Shown piece after piece: positions 1 to 7,572 of a stretch of 35,899 bases of DNA (positions are counted from its first letter, which is position 1; every line of letters starts with the position of its first letter). The notes below the pieces were generated by a model. The model did no database searches, was not told where the DNA came from, and saw nothing but the letters and a program-made list of their open reading frames with translations. The position numbers and the translations under genes are program-made. Source of the DNA: CAYOLL01 sp964404765 [NCBI: uncultured Gemmatimonadota bacterium]. GTDB lineage: Bacteria > 4572-55. The DNA lies in the NCBI GenBank assembly GCA_964404765.1, contig CAYOLL010000032.1, forward strand, positions 11,575 to 47,473, given 5' to 3'.

Positions 1-261
1 TGCCCATCTACAAACAGCCCGCCCTTACAGGGCTAAAAATCGCATTTTGTAAAACGGCTTGAATACCCCGTAGGGGTAAACTGTTTGTAGTAAAAACAAA
101 CCGCGCCTTCCTATTGCCAAGCCCCATCGGAGCGACCTGTCAAACGAGGCAATCAAAGTTGAACAGGTCGCCCCGGTGGGGCTGGTCTGAATGGGTGATT
201 GGGACTTGCCCATCTACAAACAGCCCGCCCTTACAGGGCTAAAAATCGCATTTTGTAAAAC
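1..261. repeat. Intergenic direct repeat with internal hairpins
   Basis: A 55-base sequence is present twice in identical form, at 1-55 and 207-261. Between the copies lie two inverted repeats: a short palindrome at 64-78 (TACCCC, GTA loop, GGGGTA) and arms at 121-140 and 163-182 that match over 20 bases with two mismatches. CTACAAACAG inside the direct repeat (8-17 and 214-223) also recurs as its reverse complement at 81-90. This looks like a REP- or MITE-type composite. It fills the space upstream of the cytochrome gene, whose signal peptide start lies at 299. No coding potential is credible here. Confidence 0.8.
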
Positions 262-298
262 CCTCAAAAAAATCAGCAAACGTAAGGTTGTGAGGTTT

Positions 299-1330
299 AT
301 GCTTACAAAAGTCATTTTGCTCTTGGCGCTTTGTGGCGGAACTGTTTTTCAAAAGCCGGCATGGAGTGATGTTCCTTTAGAAAAACAACTGGTCTATTCA
401 CATAAAAAGCATCTGGAACGGGGCTATGAGTGCGCGGTTTGTCACACCGGAATCAGCGAAAGCGTCAAAGCGCAGGACCGCAATTTACCTGATGAAAAAA
501 CATGCCGAGTTTGTCATGATGGCGCTGTTATTCGAAACGAATGCTCCTTATGCCACCAAAACATGCTAAACATTGGCCCTATACCGCAGTCAGAGCGAAA
601 ATTTATCTTTTCACACAAGCAGCATTTGAAATATGACCCCAACTGCCGGCGTTGCCACGAAGGTATTACCCAAACGGATTATTGCAAGGGTGAATATCTG
701 CCAAAAATGCTCGTCTGCCTGGAGTGTCACAACGGCTATCAGGCTTCAAACGATTGCGAAATCTGTCATGGCAATGTACCGCGACAGCAATTGCGTCCGG
801 AAAATCATAATGAACTCTGGTTGCATGCGCATCGCAGCGAGGCTCGCCAAAACCGCGCCAAATGCAGTGAGTGCCACACCGAGGATACCTGTCTGGATTG
901 TCACCTGGGGTATAATGTGCTGGCAAATGTTCATGATAAAGACTACCGGTTAAAACATGCTTTGGATCTTAAAATTCACGCCACTGATTGTGCGGCTTGT
1001 CACAACACCCAAACTTTTTGTCAGGATTGCCATGATAAAGAGCGCGTTGATAAACCGATCAATCATTTGCTAACCGCAGATTGGGCCGTTTCCGGCCATG
1101 CCAAAGCCGCCAGAAATCAAATTGAGGCTTGTGCAGTTTGCCATGACGGACCCGGCTCCAATTGCATTACCTGTCACAAAGAGGGCGGTCGTAATCCCCA
1201 TCCTGCTAATTATGGTCTCCGGCTTGGCCACGGTCCATGGCATGATGACGAAAATTATATGTGCTATGATTGTCATGTTAAGCAATCGGAGAAGACGATT
1301 GGCTTTTGTGGGCGCTGTCATACCCGGTAG
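299..1330 (+). CDS. Secreted 14-haem c-type cytochrome
   Basis: Predicted 343-residue exported multihaem cytochrome c, probably carrying electrons in the periplasm or at the cell surface. I count 14 CxxCH haem-binding motifs (CAVCH, CRVCH, CSLCH, CRRCH, CLECH, CEICH, CSECH, CLDCH, CAACH, CQDCH, CAVCH, CITCH, CYDCH, CGRCH), spread from near the mature N-terminus to the last five residues. The frame is open back to 191, but the ATG at 299 begins a classic signal peptide (MLTKVILLLALCGGTVF, then AWS), so I place the start there. Residues upstream of it would be repeat-derived. Extra histidines (SHKKH, SHKQH) could be distal haem ligands. The gene stands alone: no quinol oxidase, nitrite reductase or cytochrome maturation gene is adjacent, so donor and acceptor are unknown. 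It is convergent with the synthase at 1369. Confidence 0.9.
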   Translation: MLTKVILLLALCGGTVFQKPAWSDVPLEKQLVYSHKKHLERGYECAVCHTGISESVKAQDRNLPDEKTCRVCHDGAVIRNECSLCHQNMLNIGPIPQSERKFIFSHKQHLKYDPNCRRCHEGITQTDYCKGEYLPKMLVCLECHNGYQASNDCEICHGNVPRQQLRPENHNELWLHAHRSEARQNRAKCSECHTEDTCLDCHLGYNVLANVHDKDYRLKHALDLKIHATDCAACHNTQTFCQDCHDKERVDKPINHLLTADWAVSGHAKAARNQIEACAVCHDGPGSNCITCHKEGGRNPHPANYGLRLGHGPWHDDENYMCYDCHVKQSEKTIGFCGRCHTR

Positions 1331-1368
1331 ATCGCGCTTTTGGAGTAGCGAACTTCAGTTTGCAAGCG

Positions 1369-2241
1369 CTACGGCAGGATGCAGCTTTTGTTCAGGCTAT
1401 TGGTTAACTTGTTATGCGCCCACATACTTAAGGCGATGCCCAATTTAACAGCTTTTGACAAAGAAATCTTGCCGCTGAAGACATCATAATGCGCGCGTTC
1501 TACTTTCTCGAGGATACGAAAGTAGATATTGGCCATAATTTCGGCGGTCAGCATGGCAGATCGGTCAATGAGCGGTAGATTGGCCGCCGCCCTCTGGAAG
1601 TACTCTTTTGCGCGAACGACCTGAAATGAAATCAGGTCATTAACGGCCCGGCTAAGACGTCCTGCCTTTAAATCGACCTCTGTACAGTCAAAGCGGTTCA
1701 AATCTTCTTGTGGGATATAAATGCGCCCAATTTCCGCGTCACATTTAATGTCGCGAATGATGTTGGTCAGTTGAAAGGCGATCCCTAAATCTTTAGCATA
1801 TTGCTTGGTTTTTTCACTTGAATAGCCAAAAATTTCAATGGACATAAGGCCGACAACGGATGCTACGCGATAGCAATATAACAACAGCTCATCAAAGGTA
1901 CGATAGCGGCTCTGGTTTAAATCCATTTCCATTCCATCTACCAGATCGTTCAGGTAGTTTTGGGGAATATGAAATTGCTCCAGAGAATTGGCTAAGGATT
2001 GGGTAATCGGATGAAGGGGCCGGCCCTGGTATAAGCGTTCGATTTCTAATCGCCAGTCATCTAACAGGGCTTTTTTGTCGGCGCCGTTTTGGTCTTCATC
2101 CACCAGGTCGTCGGTATATTTACAGAAGGCGTAGACGGCGAACATGGCGTCGCGTTTGGGTTTTGGCAATAGCAGAAATGAGTAGTAAAAGTTGGAGCCG
2201 GCGGCTTTGGTATACTCCCGTGCATAATCCTGAGGTTTCAT
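1369..2241 (-). CDS. Squalene/phytoene synthase family protein (HpnD/CrtB-like)
   Basis: A 290-residue head-to-head prenyl diphosphate synthase of the trans-isoprenyl class. It would condense two farnesyl or geranylgeranyl diphosphates into presqualene or phytoene diphosphate. Both aspartate-rich Mg2+-diphosphate motifs are present: DDLVDE at residues 44-49, and D164/D168 in QLTNIIRDIKCDAE. The SFLLLPKPKRDAMFAVYAFC stretch is the usual N-terminal family signature, and the length is normal. The start is supported by GAGG six bases before the ATG. The sequence resembles HpnD-type presqualene diphosphate synthases at least as much as CrtB, but no hopanoid or carotenoid partner (HpnC, HpnE, CrtI) lies beside it, so the product cannot be settled here. 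Confidence 0.88.
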   Translation of the reverse strand: MKPQDYAREYTKAAGSNFYYSFLLLPKPKRDAMFAVYAFCKYTDDLVDEDQNGADKKALLDDWRLEIERLYQGRPLHPITQSLANSLEQFHIPQNYLNDLVDGMEMDLNQSRYRTFDELLLYCYRVASVVGLMSIEIFGYSSEKTKQYAKDLGIAFQLTNIIRDIKCDAEIGRIYIPQEDLNRFDCTEVDLKAGRLSRAVNDLISFQVVRAKEYFQRAAANLPLIDRSAMLTAEIMANIYFRILEKVERAHYDVFSGKISLSKAVKLGIALSMWAHNKLTNSLNKSCILP

Positions 2242-2324
2242 AAATGCCTCGGTTCAAAAAAAAGATGAGTAGGGAAGAGGTTCCTATTTTTGGCCCGGCT
2301 GTATACTCTCAACGGGCACAAGGT

Positions 2325-2401
2325 TTTGCCACGAAGACTCGAAGACACGAAGAAAAGCCTTTATTTTTGCTTTTTTCGTGACTTTGTGTCTTCGTGGCGA
2401 A
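2325..2401. repeat. Inverted repeat of the CCACGAAGACACGAAG type
   Basis: Arms 2325-2351 and 2375-2401 pair over 27 bases with four mismatches around a 23-base loop. The core (GCCACGAAGAC) resembles a repeat often seen between genes of uncultured bacteria. Weak echoes of the same words occur just upstream of 6107 (at 6114-6135) and near 21744-21770. The element sits between the synthase and the response regulator operon. Confidence 0.75.
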
Positions 2402-2482
2402 GTGAAAAATTATGCCCTGTGAAAGTATAAATAGTAATCGACGCTTGTGAATAACATATTCTTTTGCCGGGATAATGCCAGC

Positions 2483-2526
2483 AAAAAACAAGAAGCCTCA
2501 CCCATGCTTTACGAGTGAGGCTTTTT
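2483..2526 (-). terminator. Rho-independent terminator of the kinase-regulator operon
   Basis: A perfect 9-bp stem (AAGCCTCAC at 2493-2501 with GTGAGGCTT at 2515-2523) has a T-rich tail on both strands. On the minus strand TTTTTT follows within a few bases, about 90 bases after the response regulator stop at 2614. A plus-strand T run (2522-2526) means it may act in both directions. Confidence 0.8.
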
Positions 2527-2613
2527 CAATAATAGTTTGAATATCAAGCTCATGTTGTGCGCTTCGCCTAAATCGCATCCGCGCGAATTTGGGTGCTTTG
2601 CGCAGCAACGATT

Positions 2614-3111
2614 TTACGCCTCGCCGTCTTTTTTGTGCTTGGATTCGAGCTGTTTACGCATTTTCTGCAGCTTAAAGATTTGCTCATAATGCTTGACGGC
2701 CTTATCAACACAATCAAAGAGCTCGTCAATCTCGCCGTTTTTATCAAAATAGCCAAACGGTTTGTACTGCCGCCGCAGGGACATGGACTCCAGCAGGTCC
2801 TGAAAGGCGGAATAGAAAATAATAGGCAGTTGCGTATGCTTGCCCCGTATTTCTTCATAGACTTGTAAACCGTTTTTACCGGGCATTTTAATATCTAAAA
2901 TGACTGCGCGAACTTCATCGTCGCAAGACCGAATGCCTTCATCACCACTATTGCATAACTTGACTTTATACTTCTCTTTAAGCGTAAATTCAAGCGCCTT
3001 CAAGATGGAAAGATCGTCATCAATAACAAGGACAAGCGCTTTGCCGGAATCTTCAGCGTTTGATTGAGCCGTCTCGCCTGGCGTACGGCTGCGGAATCTA
3101 TTAAAAGCCAT
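2614..3111 (-). CDS. CheY-like response regulator, receiver domain only
   Basis: A 165-residue protein with one receiver domain (about residues 25-145) and no DNA-binding or enzymatic output domain. The acidic pocket is D31/D32, the phospho-acceptor is D73 (LDIKMPG), the switch residue is S101 (FYSAF) and the conserved lysine is K124 (YFDKNG). The last 25 residues are basic and helical and may form a coiled coil. It starts 20 bases after the stop of the histidine kinase, with GGAG eight bases before the ATG. The two are therefore almost certainly co-transcribed partners. With no output domain, it probably acts by protein contact or as a phosphate carrier in a relay. Confidence 0.9.
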   Translation of the reverse strand: MAFNRFRSRTPGETAQSNAEDSGKALVLVIDDDLSILKALEFTLKEKYKVKLCNSGDEGIRSCDDEVRAVILDIKMPGKNGLQVYEEIRGKHTQLPIIFYSAFQDLLESMSLRRQYKPFGYFDKNGEIDELFDCVDKAVKHYEQIFKLQKMRKQLESKHKKDGEA

Positions 3112-3131
3112 AGTGTTGCTCCAATTTCAGG

Positions 3132-3947
3132 TTATACCGGGGTGACGGGAAAGGTAACAGAAAACGTAGAACCCGTGCCTAACTCGCTTTCAACATTCAT
3201 AGTTCCACCGTACATGCTGATTAGTTTATGAATGTAGTTTAGTCCTAAGCCGGTGCCGGTAGCCGGTTTGGTAGAGAAAAATGCGACAAAAAGGTTTTGA
3301 CGGGTTTGCTCAGTCATACCGGTTGCATTATCATTTACTTTTAAAATCTGTGTATTACCATTTTCGTGCAAATTGATACAAATACGTTTCTGACGATTAT
3401 CGGTAATCTCCTGATGGGCATCACGGGCGTTAATAATCAAGTTATTGATAATGGACTCGAAATGAAATTCATTGCCAATAATCGGCCGTTCAGCTTTTAG
3501 GTCCAGCTCGAGTGTAATATTACGCGTATCCAGATCGGTATTGAGTGTGGCTGTCAGATGCTCAACCAGGTTTTTAAGATAAACCGGCTCTTGTCCGGGC
3601 TCTGTCCGGCCAAGCTTGGCATGTTCAAGCGTTAATGTCGCTAACTTCATTGATCGGGACGTGGCATTGGATAAAACCTTAAGCGCTTCATACAGCTTTT
3701 GTTCATTTTGCTCAAGGTCTTCAAATAAGGCCAGCGTACGGTCCCAATGTGAAGGTTTAATGTCATCTTTAATCAGTTCAAACAGATCCCCTAATAACTC
3801 GGCGTTCATTTCGCACAAAGATTTTTTATCAGCCGGCAAGATGGATTTCATTACCATCATGGTGCCGGACAGCGAGTTTCGCATTTCATGGGCAAAAGAC
3901 CCGGCTAATGTCCGCTCGTTTTCGTTCTCATAGATACTTGTATGCAT
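3132..3947 (-). CDS. Soluble histidine kinase without a sensor domain
   Basis: A 271-residue kinase core with no membrane segment and only about 15 residues before the H box. H20 is in FAHEMRNSLSG, the N box is IINNLIINARDAH (about 166-178), the G1 box is VNDNATGM (204-211) and the G2 box is GTGLGL (231-236). An unusually long helical stretch of about 145 residues, including LCEMNAELLG, separates the H box from the N box. The same core, with the same spacing, forms the C-terminus of the propeller kinase at 9783-13187, so the two are paralogues. Input probably comes through a partner protein. GAGG lies eight bases before the ATG. A promoter is visible at 3997-4025. Confidence 0.9.
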   Translation of the reverse strand: MHTSIYENENERTLAGSFAHEMRNSLSGTMMVMKSILPADKKSLCEMNAELLGDLFELIKDDIKPSHWDRTLALFEDLEQNEQKLYEALKVLSNATSRSMKLATLTLEHAKLGRTEPGQEPVYLKNLVEHLTATLNTDLDTRNITLELDLKAERPIIGNEFHFESIINNLIINARDAHQEITDNRQKRICINLHENGNTQILKVNDNATGMTEQTRQNLFVAFFSTKPATGTGLGLNYIHKLISMYGGTMNVESELGTGSTFSVTFPVTPV

Positions 3948-3996
3948 AAAAAGGCCTCATGAGAGTTACAATTTTTAAATTTCAATACTTGCTTTT

Positions 3997-4025
3997 AAAT
4001 TAGCGCATGAGCATCATTTCGTCAA
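3997..4025 (-). promoter_or_regulatory. Sigma70-like promoter of the kinase-regulator operon
   Basis: On the minus strand, TTGACG (4025-4020) and TAATTT (4002-3997) are separated by exactly 17 bases. This lies about 50 bases upstream of the kinase start at 3947. The tatC promoter at 28832-28860 has the same -10 hexamer and spacing. Confidence 0.55.
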
Positions 4026-4178
4026 TAGTTAATTTCTCGAAATGGTGCAGAAAAAATACAACCATGTTGCGGTATAATCGATTGACCACTTTATTATTCC
4101 CATTGGACAAAGATTTATGAGGGAAATTTTGATTAACTTGTTCAAACAAACTTGATCGTTATTTTGACAAGAATTGCG

Positions 4179-6107
4179 CTATTGACTCATCAAATCTGTT
4201 ACAATGGCTTCCGCTTCTTTTAATTTTTGAAATTTTTCGCGAGCCAGGTCTAATTTTTCCCCAAAATCCGCGAACCCTTTTTGTTGAGCATCCTCAGCTC
4301 TATTTTGTAATAGCAGGTCAATGATCGTTGCTTCAAATGTTTTGATAGTGTCTAATTGGCCCAAAATCAGGTCCATTTCACCAATCACTAATTCGAACAT
4401 GCGAATTTTTTTGGCCAGCAACTCCAGCACATCCGCTTCGATGGTTTGATTGACAGACAGGTTAAAAATAATGACCTCTTCCTGTTGACCAAGACGATGG
4501 ACGCGGCCAATCCGTTGCTCAATTTTCATAGGATTCCAGGGCAAATCGTAGTTAATAAGCTTGCTGCAAAACTGCAGATTTTGGCCTTCGCTGCCGGCAT
4601 CCGTGCTGATCAACACGCGGGCCGGGCCGGCAAACTCCTCGATCACCGCGCGCTTTTGCTTCATGTTCAGGCCGCCGTGAAATAGCGTGGTTGTATGGCC
4701 GTGCTCGCGTAATTGCTCGTCTAAATAAAACATGGTTTTACGGTAACTGGTGTAGATTAAAAATTTACCTGGAAACGCCTCCAGCAGCTCAAGTACAGCT
4801 ACCGTTTTACGATTGACTGACAAATTTTTTGCTTCTACCGCCAGGTTGGTGATTTTTTGCTGTGTCACTAAAGGATAATCGGCTCGCCGCGCCATTTTTT
4901 CCAGAGTTCCGGCTACGGCTGCGGAGCAACTGCACAGCTCTTTTTGCAACGTGATCAGGGAAAGTTGGTGGAAACGGTTTTGCGTTTCTTTTTTGAACTC
5001 ATCTTTAACGTACTCGCTGACACGTCGATAGAAGCTGAGCTCGGTTGGGCTTAAATCCATATAATAAATAGCGGCGCGGCGCGGCGGAAGTTTAACGGTC
5101 ACTTTCTGGCGCTGATTGCGAATCATTACTTCTTGCAACAAATTGCGCAAGTGCGCTTTGTTGACCGGCACTCGCCGATCCGATTGCTGCACAAAGCGTT
5201 TATTAAAACTGCGAATTGTGCCCAGCAAGCCGGGCTTTAATATTGTTACCAGGCTGTAAAGCTCGCCCAGATCGTTATGAACCGGCGTGGCCGTCAGCAT
5301 GAGCACATATTTTTTGCGAATGCGGTTGACGAAACGATAAACCTGAGTTGAACGATTTTTAAGCTTGTGCGCTTCATCAACAATAAGCAAATCATACTCG
5401 ATCCGATGGACTTCGCGGGCAAAGCGCTCTTGCTTGGCCGTATCAATGGAGACAATGACGCGATCCATTTGCGGCCAGTCATTCTTATTGGTGCCGATAA
5501 AGAATTTCTCGCCGAATTTATAGCCCATTTCTTCTTGCCATTGCAAAACCAGGGACGCGGGCGTTAAGATCAAAATACGGTTGACCAGGCCGCGTAACAG
5601 CAATTCCTTCATGATAATGCCGGCCTCAATTGTTTTGCCCAGGCCGACTTCGTCTGCCAGTAAAACGCGGGCGCGCATTTCCTGCAAGGCTTTTTTGGCC
5701 GTCTCGATTTGGTGCGAATAGTGTTGAATATCAATTTCATTAATGCAAATAAGCTCGTCAAATCCCTTTGACAGGAGCAGACGCTCGGCGGATAGCCGCA
5801 GATCGTACAGCGCGTTATCTTCGATATGACGGCGGGTAAAGATGCTTTTGGGGAGCGGAGCAAACTCAATGGTGCAGCGCGGTAGTTGAAAATCTTTAAA
5901 CCGGCTGAACTTTTCATAGATCGAATGTAGTTCAAAATTATGGCCGCAGCGGAAACATTCGACAGCATCGGCGCGTTCCAGCCAATTGCACTGTGGACAG
6001 CGTTTGCCATCCACAAGGTGGGGATTTTTGGACTCTTTAATTTGGGGCGGCCGGTAGATTTCTTCGTGCAAATCCAGCCATTCTAATTTTTCGTGCATGT
6101 AATCCAT
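4179..6107 (-). CDS. SNF2-family helicase-like ATPase with N-terminal zinc ribbon
   Basis: A 642-residue superfamily 2 translocase of the SNF2/RapA type. It would use ATP to move along or remodel protein-bound nucleic acid. A four-cysteine zinc ribbon (C37, C40, C51, C54) precedes the motor. Motif I is DEVGLGKT (152-159), motif II is DEAH (244-247), motif III is TATPVHN (272-278) and motif VI is QRIGRVHRLGQ (531-541). After the motor is a helical C-terminal tail. RapA itself is much longer and has Tudor-like domains, which are absent here, so this is a short stand-alone SNF2 protein. It begins 58 bases after the folE-like gene and probably shares its transcript. The ATG at 6107 has little Shine-Dalgarno support. 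The ATG at 6098 (GGA six bases before it) is an alternative start. Confidence 0.9.
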   Translation of the reverse strand: MDYMHEKLEWLDLHEEIYRPPQIKESKNPHLVDGKRCPQCNWLERADAVECFRCGHNFELHSIYEKFSRFKDFQLPRCTIEFAPLPKSIFTRRHIEDNALYDLRLSAERLLLSKGFDELICINEIDIQHYSHQIETAKKALQEMRARVLLADEVGLGKTIEAGIIMKELLLRGLVNRILILTPASLVLQWQEEMGYKFGEKFFIGTNKNDWPQMDRVIVSIDTAKQERFAREVHRIEYDLLIVDEAHKLKNRSTQVYRFVNRIRKKYVLMLTATPVHNDLGELYSLVTILKPGLLGTIRSFNKRFVQQSDRRVPVNKAHLRNLLQEVMIRNQRQKVTVKLPPRRAAIYYMDLSPTELSFYRRVSEYVKDEFKKETQNRFHQLSLITLQKELCSCSAAVAGTLEKMARRADYPLVTQQKITNLAVEAKNLSVNRKTVAVLELLEAFPGKFLIYTSYRKTMFYLDEQLREHGHTTTLFHGGLNMKQKRAVIEEFAGPARVLISTDAGSEGQNLQFCSKLINYDLPWNPMKIEQRIGRVHRLGQQEEVIIFNLSVNQTIEADVLELLAKKIRMFELVIGEMDLILGQLDTIKTFEATIIDLLLQNRAEDAQQKGFADFGEKLDLAREKFQKLKEAEAIVTDLMSQ

Positions 6108-6165
6108 TTTGGGATAGCCACAAAGTCACAAAATTATGAAGTATCACTTGTGGCGAGTACGAGTT

Positions 6166-6729
6166 CTATGATTTGGGGAGCCGACAGACGTCAAAAAATT
6201 CACGCCGTCGAGCGTCGTCCGTAAGGAAAATGCCTTTAAATGAAGTGACAACGGTGCGCGAATTTTCTCGAACTCCGCGTGCGCAAACACAAAACTGTTC
6301 GGCGGTCGTCAGGCAGGCCGCGCCTTTGGCCTTCAGATGCGTCATCAATGCGTCGGTAATTTCATCGGTCAAGCGTTCCTGAATCTGCAGTCGTTGGGCG
6401 TAGCAGCGCACCAATTTAACTAAGCGCGACAGGCCGGTTATTTTTTGATCCGGCACATAGGCCAGATGCACCACGCCCTTAAACGGCAAAAAGTGATGGA
6501 CACAAAAGGATATGTATGAAATATCGGTCATAAATACGGTTTGATCTGGAGCGCTGACCATTTCAGCGGTCAGGATTTGCCGGGGATCGCTTTGGTAGCC
6601 GCATAAAAACTCTGTCTCCCATTCGTCGGCAACGGCCTGAACCGCCAGCGTCGGGTCAAACAGCGTATCGTCTATCGCTAAGCCTTCTAAAAAGAGGCGC
6701 AATCCTTGTCGTATTTTGGCGTTATCCAT
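6166..6729 (-). CDS. folE: Divergent GTP cyclohydrolase I family protein
   Basis: A 187-residue homologue of FolE, the enzyme that converts GTP to dihydroneopterin triphosphate for folate or 7-deazaguanine synthesis. The core aligns well: GLSRLVKLVRCYAQRLQIQERL and the C-terminal CVCARGVRENS block. The zinc ligands are kept: C76 and H79 (CVHH) and C147, equal to E. coli C110, H113 and C181. Several normally invariant positions differ. The CEHH motif is CVHH (E111 to V77), H179 is replaced by Q145, the K136/R139 pair is R/K, and the TPxR motif near the N-terminus is missing. H179 mutants of the E. coli enzyme are known to stop at the formylamino intermediate, so the product here may differ. 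It is followed by the SNF2 gene. Confidence 0.82.
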   Translation of the reverse strand: MDNAKIRQGLRLFLEGLAIDDTLFDPTLAVQAVADEWETEFLCGYQSDPRQILTAEMVSAPDQTVFMTDISYISFCVHHFLPFKGVVHLAYVPDQKITGLSRLVKLVRCYAQRLQIQERLTDEITDALMTHLKAKGAACLTTAEQFCVCARGVRENSRTVVTSFKGIFLTDDARRREFFDVCRLPKS

Positions 6730-6805
6730 GCGCGGCTGAAAATTTCAGATAAAAGGTCAAAGAGTTAGTTGTTCCATTTTTGCCACAAAACAAATGCGCT
6801 TCTTA

Positions 6806-7223
6806 TCACTCGTCTATCCAATCCGTTTTTGCATCACAAACAAGTTTTTTGAACATTGAAACCGAAACAATCTTGGTTTGAATCAATTTTTGCGCCCCTT
6901 CAAAATCCTTATCGCCAGTGATCAAAAAGTCAGCATGACCCGTCAGAGCGCAGGCCAGAAACTTCTCATCAGCAAGATCACGTGGTAGTGAAATTGCCAA
7001 TTGCACGTCAATCGGCGTGACAGCCTTGTCCATTATCGCAGCCCATTCTTGTTGAAGCTGTTTCGACAATCCAAACTTGGGTCGAGTCAAAACGGACTAT
7101 GATTTCCGATGAGGCCAGCCAAACCAATTTGGGATGGAGAATGACAAATTTGACGACTTCCTCGGGCGCCCGATCCCGCAGAATGGCCGAGACCAAAACA
7201 TTAGTGTCAATCACGACTTTCAC
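6806..7223 (-). pseudogene. Frameshifted PIN-domain toxin
   Basis: A PIN-type ribonuclease split between two frames. From a GTG at 7223 the first frame gives MKVVIDTNVLVSAILR (catalytic D6) up to LASSEIIV, and then loses homology. From about 7093 the second frame resumes with VLTRPKFGL and runs through the acidic C-terminal motif ADFLITGDKDF to 6806. Family members have about five residues between these blocks. Here only four bases remain, with an in-frame TAG, so a small out-of-frame deletion at about 7093-7100 fits. The GTG overlaps the antitoxin stop by four bases, the usual coupling in toxin-antitoxin pairs. It is either a true inactivation or an assembly error. Confidence 0.8.
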
Positions 7224-7492
7224 TTGCCGCCCCGATGCGCCCGAATTTCAGCCATAATGTCATTTTCCGTAATTGCTTGCGCGGCCGGTAATGCCTGTAC
7301 TTTTTTGAATAGCCGATCCAGTGCAGCCGGTGAGACCTGCTTTTTGGCGGCTTGCCGGTGAGATGAAGCGCGACGCTTGCGATCCGCGGCGCCGACCGTA
7401 ATTTCAACTTCAAGGTCGCCAAAAATCAGCTTCAAGGCATCTAAAAAGCGTTGGTCTAACTCGTTGATTCGCAATCGATACGTCGTCACCAT
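7220..7492 (-). CDS. Antitoxin of the PIN toxin pair
   Basis: A 90-residue protein. Its first 35 residues (MVTTYRLRINELDQRFLDAL, then IFGDLEVEITV) resemble the N-terminal region of small type II antitoxins that neutralise RelE or PIN toxins. A basic linker follows, then a helical C-terminus (ITENDIMAEIRAHRGGK) that would wrap the toxin. Its stop overlaps the PIN start by four bases (GTGA, 7220-7223). The antitoxin looks intact while the toxin is broken, which is the survivable way for such a pair to decay. The assignment rests on context and general resemblance, not on a firmly recognised family. Confidence 0.65.
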   Translation of the reverse strand: MVTTYRLRINELDQRFLDALKLIFGDLEVEITVGAADRKRRASSHRQAAKKQVSPAALDRLFKKVQALPAAQAITENDIMAEIRAHRGGK

Positions 7493-7572
7493 TTTAACGT
7501 CTTTCTATCGAGAATTCGAGGATGTGAATTGCATTTATTCTGCAATTTCCCGTTCTTAGCGCCAGTCTGCGA

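Noticed and set aside
2309-2491. A 60-codon open frame on the minus strand
   Set aside because: It is translated from the inverted CACGAAG repeat and has no ribosome binding site or homology.
4179-6729. A complete dpd-type DNA modification or defence island
   Set aside because: Only a FolE-like protein and an SNF2 ATPase are present. The defining DpdA transglycosylase and the preQ0 synthesis genes are not in the window.
6806-7492. A functional PIN toxin-antitoxin module
   Set aside because: The toxin frame is broken between its N-terminal and C-terminal catalytic blocks as given.
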